A DNA stretch of 64,000 bases from Escarpia spicata. Taxonomy: Eukaryota; Annelida; Polychaeta; Sabellida; Siboglinidae. Under the pieces are notes generated by a model. The model was not told where the DNA came from and did not search any database. It saw only the letters and a list, made by a program, of their open reading frames with translations. Made by a program: the position numbers and the translations under genes. Location of the stretch: positions 51,168,541 to 51,232,540 of the forward strand of contig OZ023218.1 of NCBI GenBank assembly GCA_963995525.1, given 5' to 3'. This document shows, piece by piece, positions 52,490 to 63,990 of the stretch. Each line of letters opens with the position of its first letter. Positions within the stretch are counted from its first letter, which is position 1.

Positions 52490-52549
52490 CATTGGCTGCG
52501 CAGCTGCGGCGCATGCGCATTGCGGCTTTCTTTGCCAGTCTCTTTAAAA
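52490..52549 (+). promoter_or_regulatory. Promoter-like sequence with NRF-1-type palindrome
   Basis: GCGCATGCGC at 52510-52519 in GC-rich DNA, about 30-40 bp upstream of the ATG at 52550. GCGCATGCGC is the NRF-1 recognition palindrome, found in TATA-less animal promoters. Confidence 0.5.
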
Positions 52550-54974
52550 ATGGCACTCGAGTTAGCGAGGTTGATTAATTGCAATGTGGCGGATTCCGAT
52601 AGAGAAAAGATCGATAGTTTGTTGGAGGAGTACAGTGTGGCAAAGGTGACGAACCAGACTCCGATTCAGAAGTTTGTAATAGCAGGTCATCCGACGAGGA
52701 TGACCATTTTGATGACCGAAGGAATGACTTCGACGATGCCATGGAAGTGGCTGCCGAGTCTGAGGACATAGTTTTTGACTCGGTGGACGAAGAACTGGCC
52801 AAAGTTTCAGGTATGCATGCTATCGAAGTGTATATTATATACACTATGAAATTATTATTTGAATACCGTCTCACTGTCTGTGGTTCGTTATATTTATATG
52901 AACAGTGGCACAGGCCATTGTCATGATTGTATCTGGGTAAATACATGTGCACGTTATCAGGCCATCAGGGTGAGATCATGACAGATTACTAATTAATTAG
53001 ATTGTTACTATAACCAAGCCTAATAGACTATGCTAATATGAGTTTCATTAAACTGGTGTTAGTCAGGGCTTGATATAAAGAGTAAATTAAAGTTGTGACT
53101 TTCTGTGATATGGAGGAATGATGTCAGACATACTGATACACCACTGCACTGATAGTAGGATAGGTTTATTAATTCCTTATTATTATTATTATTAATGTAG
53201 CCTAAATTTCCATTTGTGTCTACAATAATGTTTTTGGCATAACTCTTAAAAAAACAGATACGCATTTCAAAGGGACATAAAATGATATTGCATGTCATGG
53301 CAATGTTTTTTTAATGTGCATCATAACAAGGCACTGGACTATTATGATTGGCCTTTTTATAAATGCATATGAAATTATATTTGCCAATTGTGGACGTGTC
53401 TACCATAACTGGTTGCTTTTTACAGGAACACCTGCGAGTTGTTGACATGGCCAGGACATTCTACAACGGGATGGTGACAGCTGCCAAGCAGACCTGCAGC
53501 GAGATGAAACTGGTGGAGTTCAGCAGGAGTGCTCCCTGCAGCCGGCAGATCTCGATGCACTACAGTTTCGACTTTGCGCAGCAAGTTCACCTGCCGAGTG
53601 ACCCTCTCCAGCCAGGCCCCATGTACTTCCTGGTTCTTAGAAAGTGTGGCATATTTGGGGTCTGCTGGGAGGGGCTCCCGAAACAGGTGAACTTCCTGAA
53701 TGATGAGGCCCATCTCATTTCGAAGGGGTCGAACGCTGTTGTGTCCTACATACACTACTTTTTTGAGTGTTTTTGGACTGGGTGAGACCACTGCCGACCT
53801 TCACTGTACAAAACAAGAACTGTTTTGTCCTGTGGTATTGTGCATGGAGGGTCGCCATTGGTCTCCACCAGCCCATCACACTCAACTTTCTAGTTGTGGT
53901 ACACACAAAGTTTGCCCCTTACGCTTGCTTTGGGCTTCTCAAGCGGGCATTCAAACGCCACGCAATATCGTCGCTGACTGAGCTCGAGTCTGTGGTGAAT
54001 GGGAGCGCCTGTCTGAATTCCACCCAGTTGGTTGGCAAAGAAGACGGCACATCCCTCGTCCCTGTGGCAGACTGGCAAGCACACCTCCATCCCCACTTCA
54101 AGGCACTGCTAGGCATCAAGAAGTACTTTCACTTCAGGTACATTCAATGCTATCTATTTATCCCAGTAGTATCCACAATATCGTTTAATAACATAAAATT
54201 AAAGGAAATAAATGCTATGAATGCTAAATAAGGCTTTATATAAAGGGTTATCGTCATAGGTGAGTTGGTGTGTTCATAAAAAATGTTTGTTTATCGTTAC
54301 TTTATTTACACGATTACAATAATTGTGTTACTTGACCCTTATAATGTATGCACGGCTGATACATTGATATTTTGCATCCATCTTTTTTGTGTTTGTCTAA
54401 TATAAAACCAAGGAAAACATATTTGCCTGTTATGACAATACTCGCAGGTGTTCCTGTTATATGCAACCATTATGCCTGTATGCAGTGAAAGATGATAAAC
54501 AATTATTTAAACTGTATTAAACACTGTTCACAGGTTTGATGCAGCCAGCCCAGGCATGGTCTTTGTAAAGACAACATGCGGCAGCCCCGAAGAGCGCTTC
54601 GAGTTCCTGGTTTGCAGTGATGCCTTCTGCACCACCAGTCGCCATCAAGCCACCCGGCCTCAGTCACGACCGCCAACACTACCTCCTCACAAACATTCGT
54701 CCATTTGTGAAGGACCTGTATAAGGACGTGCTGTGTCCAAGCCCCTCTGAGAGGGAGGATGCCCCCATGGCGGGGTCCTCCACAGCTCCCGATGATGTCG
54801 CATCCACACCACGCAGAGGAGGTATTCGTGGCCTAGGTCGCCAGCCTTCGCCATCGCCTTCTCCGACCGAGGCATCTGAGAACTCATGGTAGTGCTCGCA
54901 GGGGACGTGGTAGTCCTGGCAGGGGACATGGCAATGCTGGCAGGGATCGTGGTGGTGCCAGTGTGGGAAAATGA
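52550..54974 (+). pseudogene. Broken DUF7869-type transposon protein gene
   Basis: Pieces: exon 1 (52550-52810) MALELARLIN..., then in another frame an acidic stretch (SSDEDDHFDD); exon 2 (53426-54137, acceptor TTTTTACAG, donor TTCAG|GTACAT) with EHLRVVDMARTFY, YSFDFAQQVHLPSDPLQPGP, KCGIFGV, PKQVNFLNDEAHL, then after shifts QNKNCFVLWYCAWRVAIGL, HTKFAPYACFGLLKR and STQLVGKEDG; exon 3 (54534-54974) with RFDAASPGMV, PPGLSHDRQHYLLTNIRPF and an RGRG-type tail. Lesions: frame change in exon 1, an extra T near 53765, a short deletion after DLHC near 53808, a frame change near 54615 and another near 54890. Such proteins are widespread in cnidarians, molluscs and amphioxus; biochemical role unknown. 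The LHC.D-type motif region is where the deletion falls. Confidence 0.7.
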
Positions 54975-55569
54975 GAATAAACTCACTGACTGGTTTTGTG
55001 AGTCATATAAACTTGCAGCAGTTTTCTTTTGCAATTTTATTTTGTTTTTGTTTGTAGCAGTGAGCTTCACTTATTAGAACAATGTCAGTTTATAAATAAA
55101 TGCATTTACCCGACAAACCAGACTGTTTTTGTGTGTGCTGTAAAATTCCTAAAAAAACATACCACTCCACTAGTATACATAGAAAAGTCTTTTGCTCATA
55201 ACTTTTTTAATATCCCATACATTTTGTTCATATTTTCAGATACTTAACAGGATATCACTATCTAAGATGGTACAGAATTTCAAAGAAATCCGTTAAGGGT
55301 AACTAAGGTACTTTTCAGTAAACGTACCAAAACTTCAAACGGCTTTTTCTCAGTTTGAACATTTCTACCCCATATGTGTTCATTGTGACATAACTTCAGC
55401 TAGGATTACGCTACGCCCAAAATATATGTACCATGTTAAAGCTGATTATATGCTCTTTCCAACGGTATATATAACTCAATATTTTTTAATTTGTACATGT
55501 GACTCATTTCGTTAGGACTCGACACATATATACATACATACATCTTCAACTCCATATAAAATTGGTTTC

Positions 55570-56400
55570 ACATATATTGTGTTTTCAAAACATTCTGGTC
55601 CTAAAAACATATTTATACGACCGACCGACCGACCGACCAAGCATATATGCTGCTTGGGGGGATTGAACTGTTCCAGTTCCCAGACAGGGCGAGGCTGTGG
55701 TGTTGCTTCCGCTGAATTGTTTCAGTTCCCTATAGAAGGCGAGACTATAGGATTACGTGGGCTCAAAGCCGCAATGTAAAGAAGTATACTTTTACTTCGT
55801 TACTTTACTTATTTTAAAGTAGAATTGTTTACTTTTCTTGAGTAATGAGGTACATTTTTAGATATACTTTTGCTTGTAATGAAGTACAATTAAGGTGTGC
55901 TTTTCCGAATGTAATGAAGTATCCATAATTTATGTGTTAACATTTTGGAACTTCTAACCTGTTTGCGAAAAATGATCTGTGCCGGAACCCAGAACTGTTT
56001 GCCCCCGGCACAGATCTATACTTAGATATCAGCGGAAACTAAAAGTAGTAAAATTTTCGGATTGGCTGATTCATTGTCATTAGCCATTAAATTCGAAAAC
56101 TTGTACTTCACCTACATTTAAAAAACGTACTTTTACTTGAGTAGCTTTTACTCAAGTACAAAATAAGTGTACTTCTACCAGGTCGATCTGCTTGGGTTGA
56201 ATTAATTCCTTTCCTTCGGGCTGAACTGTTCCAGTTCCCCAGATGGTGCGAGGTTGGCAGATTGCTTAGACCCAAGCGTTTCATTTCCCCAAGTGAGAGC
56301 GACCGAGGTTGTAGTTTTGTTTGGGCTGAATTGTTTCAGTTTCCCAGAAAAGGCGAGACTGTCATGTTGCTTGGTTGTTTCAGTTCTTCAGAAAGTTTGT
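55570..56400. repeat. Imperfect tandem GTTTCAGTTCCC repeats split by an AT-rich MITE-like insert
   Basis: Units such as GAACTGTTCCAGTTCCCAGA with GGCGAGGCTG and a short spacer at 55665, 55715, 56222, 56325. The 55760-56185 segment has loosely inverted ends (GTAAAGAAGTATACTT against GGTAGAAGTACACTT) and many TACTTTTACTT motifs. A GACC tetranucleotide run lies at 55619-55638. Confidence 0.45.
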
Positions 56401-56747
56401 CAGAAAATCTTGTGTTGTTTTATTTGGAAATGAACTGTGTTTGTTGAAAGATAAAACATAATTGTCATGCACCAGATGTGTAAGTAATTATTTGAATTAA
56501 TGCCCATCCTTCACGAAACAAAACTAAAGTGTTAATATCTTTTAGCATATGTTATGTTTTTCTTTTAACTTCGTCTACAGTGTTTATGTGAGCACTAATT
56601 ACAAATACGTATCTCACCAATCGAAACGTTTTGATACCAAAATTACCTATGTAACCTTGCAGTTAGTACATCTATTTATTGCCGATTGTGTTCTTTGGCG
56701 GCGGTTATGAAATATAAGGGGGGTAGGGTTAATATTTCGGTTGTGTG

Positions 56748-58073
56748 CAGACCTGGGGCCGAGTACATTTTCATGAGTACAAGTACGAGTACGAGTACTT
56801 TGAAGATGGATATGTACGAGTACGAGTAAATTGCTAAAAGCTGAGTACGAGTACAAGTACGAGTACATTCTCACGAGTACGAGTAAAAGTACGAGTACAT
56901 TAGAAAATATATAAATATTAAATAATAACGTATTTAAAAATTATTAATTAATCTTATTTATATAACTCAGCACAAGTGAATATGCAATGGCAGTTGATCA
57001 ATTCTTTTATGAGGTAAACTAAAAAGAACCTCTATTTCATAAACAATGAAATTCACTTCATTGCCATTCCTTTCTGTGGCACCGTATGATCTTATCATCT
57101 ATTTGCCATTGCACCGAATGAACATGAGTTGTTCACAGGTTGAGTCTTTCAGGCTGCACCGTTCAGGGCAGAATACTTTCTCGGCTATGCTAAATACCCT
57201 TTCAACTGGGGCTGATGAGGCTGGAATGCTGAGATGGTGAGGGACCAACTGAGCCACAGTTGAAAATCTCAGAACTGCAGTGGGTCACTGTGACGATCTG
57301 TACATGGCTGACTGATGTATTCGTTCACCTCTACAATCTGCATCTGCTGATATTATAAGTTTGCAATTTGTTTTCTGATCGTAGACTACTAGTTGTTGAG
57401 AGGGTTAGCACATGTCCACATAACAGGCTCAGCATCCACTTTGGACTTTTTAGCCAGGCTGCTGGCATGATATTATACTAGTGTAGGAGGCATTCTGACT
57501 TGAGCCACCTTACTTCTACAGAGGAAGACTGGCAGTTCTTGTTCTTAGCAGTTAGCACTGTCAGCCAAGTGGCATGGTCATCAGACTACATCAAAGGCAT
57601 TTCCTGTCTAACTGGTGGGTTAACTGCTAATTGGCTCTTTATGGACATCCTGGTGGCTTAATTAAACAAACAGGTTTATGGCCTGAACCGAGAGCCTACA
57701 ATTATTGTTTGCTTATTAGGGTGTTTCTGACTGGGAAAAGATGCTGCCTGTTGCCATGTTTGGGTATCATAGTCATGGTTATCAGAGAATGTGGATGTAC
57801 TGTGTGTAGGGATGGTATTCTATCAGAAATAACAAAGTATTTAAAAAATAGTTGAACATTTAAATATTTCAGGAAAGTTTCATTTTATAACCAAATATAT
57901 TTATTTTCCCCAGCATATATTGAGAAAGTACTCAGATGTACTCGTAATGTACTCATAAAACCTGAGTACAATGATGTACAAGTACGAGTCCATGACCCAC
58001 AAGTTTCATGAGTACGAGTACTTCAAAAATGTACTCGAATACACGAGTACCGAGTACTTCGGCCCCAGGTCTG
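56748..58073 (-). mobile_element. hAT transposon relic
   Basis: TIRs CAGACCTGGGGCCGAGTAC and, inverted, CAGACCTGGGGCCGAAGTAC. The 8-bp flanks GTTGTGTG and GTTGTGCA share six bases. Dense subterminal GTACGAGTAC/GTACTCG motifs fill both ends (about 56770-56900 and 57920-58050). The interior encodes a hAT dimerisation domain remnant on the minus strand. Internally deleted. Confidence 0.82.
57099..57290 (-). pseudogene. hAT transposase C-terminal dimerisation domain fragment
   Basis: Minus strand reads LVPHHLSIPASSAPVERVFS, then IAEKVFCPERCSLKDST and LMFIRCNGK to a TAG at 57101-57099. The LSIPASSAPVERVFS motif is the hallmark of hAT transposases. Upstream stops show it is a remnant; the DDE catalytic core is gone. 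Confidence 0.88.
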
Positions 58074-58634
58074 GTTGTGCATGCAATGCATTACATCATT
58101 TGTAAGAAAATATTGTGCTGTTTTAATTGGAAATGAATTATCAAGTTTTTGATGTAAAACTAGTTGTCATGTGTCGCGTATGTAAGTAATTGTTTTGAAC
58201 TATCGTACACCTTCGGTCACGAAACTTAACCAAAATGTTAATATAATTTGGTATGTTTTGTGCTTGCTATCTATTGTATTGATTTAAACTTTGCTGCGCT
58301 TGCGTGCCTCGTTTTTCCACACATGCTGACACTAAATGTTATCGTGTAGTCCTATAATTAGTAGGTATATAACCGATTGTGTACATGTAGAACAAATCTT
58401 CCAAAGCCTTGCCTCCATTTTCACAAAGTAGCTCGTAAAAAATTACAATAGCAAGTGTCATCATAGATAAATCCTAGCTTGGGTGACAGCTTGTAACATG
58501 TAGGTTCCCTAGTGTTTTCTAGAGCCCCTTTGTCTTCCTAAACTAGCAGTATTATTCAATCCCAAGGCGAAATACAGCACATTGTCGTGCTTACATTTAT
58601 TCGGGTGTTAAATTTTATCCGGGTGATGTTTATT
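58074..58634. other. Unassigned spacer
   Basis: AT-rich; nothing supported. Confidence 0.5.
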
Positions 58635-58785
58635 TAACAAGATTTAACCAGATTGCCACCCAGAGCATTAATTCTAGATGGCATGTGGACAAGGAAGCCT
58701 TTTGGCTTATCGAGAGTCCAATACTCTTTAGCTACGTGTATCCCGCCCTTTTAAGGTGTGTCGATTTTATTTTTAAACAATGTGC
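58635..58785 (-). mobile_element. CR1 3'-end fragment
   Basis: AACAAGATTTAACCAGATTG followed by the CR1 3' UTR and about 20 codons of the ORF2 end; severely 5'-truncated. Confidence 0.85.
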
Positions 58786-59794
58786 ATATGTAAGGCATAA
58801 TATCTGGCACCAGCATATCACGTATATATAATATAATAATAATATATATATAATATCCAGTAGTTAAATATGTTTCGTTTGTTATCGTAATACGAGCGTT
58901 ATAGTTAGAGCACATAATTATAATTTGCTGTTTCAGATTTGTGACCAAGTATAAGAGTAAGTCACGTGACGTGTGCGTGGAGAGGAAACTGTTTTACGAC
59001 AGAAATTGTTTATGTCTGTGGGAAGCAAACATTTTACAATTTATGTATATATATATATATATAGACATATATGTAATTATATATATACATATAAACATAC
59101 ATAACGCCCGGATAAATGAAAACGCGACAGTCGTAGCTGGTGATAAATACATTCCCCTCGTCACCCGGATATTATTTAATGCCTGGATAAATGTAACGTC
59201 ACATTCACAGTGCTGCATCTGGTGAATGAGATGTGAAGTTAAATCCAACCTACTGGTGACACCTAGTGAATATAGAATACCACCAGAGGAAGAGAAGGTG
59301 AACGAGACATTGTGCACTACCCGCAGTGTGTGTGTATTCGTCCCGGGTACTAGTAAGCCACTGGAGGGCGCTGCGAAAATAACGTCACAAAAGCGTCAAT
59401 ACACGCGCATTGGAGTGTCTCATCTCCATATACCCAATATCTCTGGTAGGACTACTAAAAAAGCAGAAATGTACTGTAAGGGGACCAAATGCAAAGATGC
59501 GGAATGAGTGACCTGTGGCTGATATTAACTTTACAATTTAATGTATAAATTTAAAAAGGTGTACAACTTTACTCTTGCAAAGATATTAATTTGTCTTACG
59601 ACCAATTCAACTAACAAAATAGACCATCTTTTACCTTTTCAAAAAAGGGAATCCGCCACGTACTGCCCTTAGTTCCCTTGTGCTTGTCATTTGGTGGTCA
59701 ACGAACAAATAGGCTGTTGCATTTCTAGGTGATATCCCGACCGCTAAACACACGCAATTAAGCGCACTAACTTATGCACTGTTGTACATTAATT
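58786..59794. other. Unassigned spacer with (TA)n
   Basis: TA-rich microsatellite around 59045-59095; short frames only, no recognisable protein. Confidence 0.45.
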
Positions 59795-60106
59795 TTAAAG
59801 AAAGAAAGATGGAAGGACTAGAGGACATGACTTTACATTAGCAAAAGAGCAGTATTGATTAGATATAAGAAAGTTCTCATTTTCACAAATGACTGTAAAT
59901 GAATGGAACATATTATCTGCTGATTGTGTGGGTGCTAGTAGCGTGAATATGTTTAACAATAAAATCGACACATACCTCAGAAGGGCGGGATACACATAGA
60001 TAAAAGGGTTGGACTCTCGATAAGACAAAAGGCTTCCTTGTCCACCTGCCTCCTAGAGTTAATTATCTGGGTGGCAATTTTGTTAAATCTTGTTAAACGA
60101 TTGCTA
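59795..60106 (+). mobile_element. CR1 3'-end fragment, plus strand
   Basis: About 310 bp of ORF2 C-terminus and 3' UTR ending AATCTTGTTAAACG. Opposite orientation to the other copies, giving an inverted pair with the fragment at 60196. Confidence 0.85.
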
Positions 60107-60195
60107 TTGGGTGGATATGGAAGGGAGCTGAGATCGGGCCGCTTGCAAACACACTTGACTAGATAAAGTATTACTATACCCAAGAACATAATCAA

Positions 60196-60311
60196 GATTT
60201 AACAAGATTTAACAAGATTGCCACCCAGATAATTAACTCTAGATGACAGGTGGACAAGGAAGCTCTTTGGCTTATCGAGAGTCTAACCCATTTATTTACG
60301 TATATCCCGCC
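60196..60311 (-). mobile_element. CR1 3'-end fragment interrupted by an LTR element
   Basis: AAGATTTAACAAGATTTAAC, then 3' UTR up to TATCCCGCCTG, where the match to other copies stops abruptly and TGTAATGTTCAGG begins. Confidence 0.82.
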
Positions 60312-60732
60312 TGTAATGTTCAGGCTTGCACTAACTGGGCATGTACGCGCCTAGAGGCAAGCCGACAATAAACATATAGAGTTACCACACTGCCATTCCA
60401 TGGTCGAGTTACGATATCCCATGGTGTCTAGAAGTACCTCTAAAATAATGTAAAAACTTGTTTTAGTGACCGAAACTACTGACTGTAATGTGTAAGTTAA
60501 CTCCAGACGGAAAACAGCGGACCATTTGCCGAAAGATAACTTTGAAAATTCGCAACAAGGCATCGCTCGGTGATCACCCGATTCTACCTCGCGCGTCCTT
60601 GACCGCAGTTGACTGGGGGATGACCGGGGCGACTAGAATTACCGCAGACACCGCGACGGTGCACGGCATCGACACGCAGTGAGTGTTTGGTTACCGGATC
60701 GAGAACGATACATTGTGAAAAGGACTGTCGAC

Positions 60733-61640
60733 ATGGCAAACGCCGATTAAAAACCCTGTATGAATTGGCAAGCGGCTAATCTAGACGAGGAATGGCGGCG
60801 CTTCAAACATCACTGCGAGTTTACGTTCAAAGGCCCGCTTGCAACGAAACCTGAAGGTCAAAAGGTAAACTACCTCATGACGTACATCGGCGACAAAGGA
60901 CGCGAGATATACAAGACCTTTACCTGGATGCCAGCGACGGGCGACGATCCGGCAGAAAACGACACACTGCAATGCGTGTATAACAAATATGCGCAGTATG
61001 TCGCACCGATTAAAAAACTAAATCCGCGCAACTGTCACCTTCAACCGACGTAAACAAGATCCAGGTGAAAAGTTTGATAACTTTGTCACGGATCTCCGAA
61101 TTTTTTGTGAAAGACTGGCTATACTGAAGAAGACAGCATGCTCAGAGATGCAATTGTCCTGAGATCATCGCAAGCCGCGGTCCGCGTGAAATGTCTAGAG
61201 AAAGGAAACGAACTGACTCTAAGCATGGCCATAAATATTGGCCAGAACTACGAGACGTCCCAGGAAAGTATGCGCGCGATAAACATCGATGACGACCCCA
61301 CAGTTCATGCCTTGAACATTGGAGATCGGGGAAAACCGAGGATACCTGGACGTTCGAGGAACTGGTCACAGTCCAGATTCCACAAAGACCATGCGAAACA
61401 GAAAGCGAGATACCAGGATCAACGGAAATGTCAGAAATGCGGGTACAACATATCACGTTGCCCCGCTAAGGACAGCAAGTGCCACTACTGTCATAAGAAG
61501 GGACATTTTGCGTCGATGTGCCGCAACAAGGCGAGCGCCCACGTAGTTGAGGACATGTGTGGCTTTGAGCAATCAGATGATGACGGCGACGCACATCTGA
61601 TCAATACCATCACCGATGCAGACGGCGACTGGTGGGAAAG
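60733..61640 (+). pseudogene. Gypsy gag, frameshifted
   Basis: ATG at 60733, then an in-frame TAA five codons later. Gag continues (WQAANLDEEWRRFKHHCEF; VNYLMTYIGDKGREIY). A frameshift near 61045 separates it from the next segment (QDPGEKFDNFVTDLRIFCE). Then LTLSMAINIGQNYETSQESM and two CCHC-type zinc knuckles at about 61425-61545 (CQKCGYNISRCPAKDSKC, CHYCHKKGHFASMC; the first is atypical). Nucleocapsid-like RNA binding is expected. Confidence 0.85.
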
Positions 61641-62210
61641 CACAGGTGTAAACGGAACACACATCCAAATGCAGATAGTCACCGGCGCTACGAAATCTCT
61701 GATGCCGTACAACGTGTACAGAGATATGCACTGCAATCACCAAATCACAAACACCGCTCGCAAGTTCAAACCGTACATTCATCACCTAATTAAGGTAGAA
61801 GGCTACGTCACACTCCCAACTCGGTATAAAAACAAATGCGTTGAGATACAGTACTGCATCGTACATGTAGACCAGAAACCATTGTTATCAGGGCATGCTA
61901 GCGTGCAGCTAGGCTTGATCGAGAGAATACACACTGTCGCCAACGAGCTTGACAAGTACCCCGAGCTGAAGCAAACTACAGGTGCGCTCCCAGGGACGTA
62001 TTCCCTCAAGATCGACCCTTCTGTACCGCCAGTAGTACACGGACCAAGACGCCAGCTAGAAGCACTGTCTGCAAAGATACGTACGAAACTGAAAGAAATG
62101 GAAACTGATGGCCACATTACTAAAGTGACAGGGTCCACTGACTGGGTTAGTTCCATGGTCACAAAGCCATTAGACGAGAGCACTACCCCATTCCGACAGT
62201 GGAAGAAGTG
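61640..62210 (+). pseudogene. Gypsy protease and start of RT, broken
   Basis: The aspartic protease site reads VTGATKSLMP where DTGA is expected, so the catalytic Asp codon is changed (GTC). Then SVQLGLIERI-type linker, PPVVHGPRRQ and DGHITKVTGSTDWVSSMV (RT entry). The RT finger segment that should follow is deleted and the frame shifts at about 62175. Confidence 0.8.
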
Positions 62211-63010
62211 ATAGCATCAATACCAGGTGCCAAAGTGTTCTCCAAAATAGACGCTAAGTCGGGATTCCTGCAGAACAAACTCGACTATGAATCAAGTCTT
62301 CTAACGACTTTCAACACGCCGATCGGAAGATACAGGCGGTTACGCCTCCCGTTTGGCATAAAGTCGACTCCTGGGATTTACCAACGAATCATGGACGACA
62401 TGCTAGAAGACATCGATGGCGCACGGGCCATCATGGACGACATCCTGATCGCAGGCAAAACGCCACAGGAGCACGACAAGATCATCAGAAAAGTCGTAGA
62501 GAGAGCGACAGAATGGAACATGAAGCTCAACTTTGACAAGTGTCAAGTAAAACAGCCACAGGTGAATTACGTTGGACTTGGTGACAGACCGGGGCTGGCA
62601 ACCAGGTCCAGAGAAAGTACGCGCAGTACACAAAATGCCAGTTCCCCAAAGCAAGGAAGACGTGCGCAGATTTCTTGGATTTGTCCAATATCTGTCGAAA
62701 TTCATCCCGAACATGAGTACAGTGGACGCTCCACTTCGGGATGTGATAAAAGAGACGTCGATTTTCACTGGGACAAGCCACAACAGAGAAGCTTCGAAGA
62801 GCTGAAGGAACTTTGTTCCAGTGCGCCAGTGTTGACGTATTACGATGTGACAAAATTTTTCACAATACAGTGTGATGCGAGTAGCAGTGGACTAGGAGGT
62901 ATCCACCTACAAGACGGTCGTCCAGTAGCCTACACGTCGAGAACGCTCACACCAACAGGGATGAGGTAAGCTCAACTGGAAAAGGAAATGTTAGCTATTG
63001 TGCATAGCTG
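62211..63010 (+). pseudogene. Gypsy RT/RNase H remnant
   Basis: VFSKIDAKSGFLQ (RT motif A Asp), LRLPFGIKSTPGIYQRIMDD, AIMDDILIAGK (catalytic DD kept), LNFDKCQVKQPQVNYVG, then a frame change near 62578, GFVQYLSKFIPN in another frame, and RNase H FFTIQCDASSSGLGG to a stop at 62967. Confidence 0.85.
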
Positions 63011-63990
63011 CAAGATATTCCATTACCACATCTTTTGAAAAACTACAACGGTTGAGAGCGATCACAAACCACTTCAGGGTATATGTGCAAAGCCACTGCC
63101 ATCAGCGCCCATGAGGCTACAGGCAATGTTGCTAAGACTGCAACCGTGCGATGCACAGAGTCGTGCCCACCTGCCCGATACAGTAGCTGATATTGAGCCT
63201 GTCATGGTCAACATGACCAACTTCATCGCCGTAACACATACACGATACAAGCAGTTCCAGGAATGTATAGCCAATAAACTGAACGAGCTACACGCTTTGA
63301 TCCTCAGGAGCTGGCCAGATACAAAGCAGGAAACACCGCACACAATCAGAATGTACTGGACAATACGTGACGAACTCTCCGAATCTGACGGTGTAGTGTA
63401 CAAAGGTATGAGAATCGTGGTGCCGCCATGCATGAGGCCTAACATGCTTGCACAAATACACGAGTCGCACTTGGGCATAACGAAATGCAAGCAACGAGCA
63501 CGGGAAGCACTATACTGGCCAGGGATGACGCAACAAATCGAAAATCTCGCACGGGAAGCACTATACTGGCCAGGGATGACGCAACAAATCGAAAATCTCG
63601 CACGGGAAGCACTATACTGGCCAGGGATGACGCAACAAATCGAAAATCTCGTGAGTAATACGCCCAGAATAAGCAACGAACCGAAACGTTCAGGCCAACG
63701 AAAACATCCGATCTACTTTAGATTGAGGTAAAAGTAAGACGCAGCCTGGACCGGGACAAAGAGAACCAGCGTTACTATCACGACCGGAAAGTCGCCGGGG
63801 ATCTCCCTGTACTTCTGTCAGGAGATCCAGTGAGGATGGCTCCATTTTCGGGCTCCAATAAATGGCTACACGCCAAAGTTGTAAGCCGACATCAAGCGCC
63901 TCGATCGTATGTCGTTGAATCGAACGGAAAAATGTACAGGCGCAACAGAAGACACCTGCGACTGTCAACGTTCGGAGCGGAACAGGTATG
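63011..63990 (+). pseudogene. Gypsy integrase: zinc domain and C-terminus, core deleted
   Basis: HESHLGITKCKQRAREALYW (H2C2 zinc domain) is followed by two extra copies of the next 17 residues, then SNTPRISNEPKR with no DDE core. After a frame change come DRDKENQRYYHDRKV, DPVRMAPFSG and YRRNRRHLR. About 400-450 bp of integrase core is absent, so it is inactive. Confidence 0.82.
63498..63650 (+). repeat. Perfect 51-bp triplication inside integrase
   Basis: Three identical units (63498-63548, 63549-63599, 63600-63650), each encoding AREALYWPGMTQQIENL. Exactly 17 codons, so the frame is kept. Confidence 0.97.

Larger units (their letters stand above)
52036..55526 (+). mobile_element. 3.5-kb TIR element carrying a DUF7869-type gene
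   Basis: The left end starts TGTGACGAGTCCTGACGAAA; the right end, reversed, TGTGTCGAGTCCTAACGAAA; the match continues through GAGTC and ATGTACA for about 39 bp (34 identical). Both ends are embedded in TATATA, compatible with TA target duplication. Inside is a promoter-like CpG-rich stretch, one spliced gene and a polyadenylation signal (AATAAA at 54976). The architecture is that of a cut-and-paste DNA transposon. Superfamily not assigned. Confidence 0.75.
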
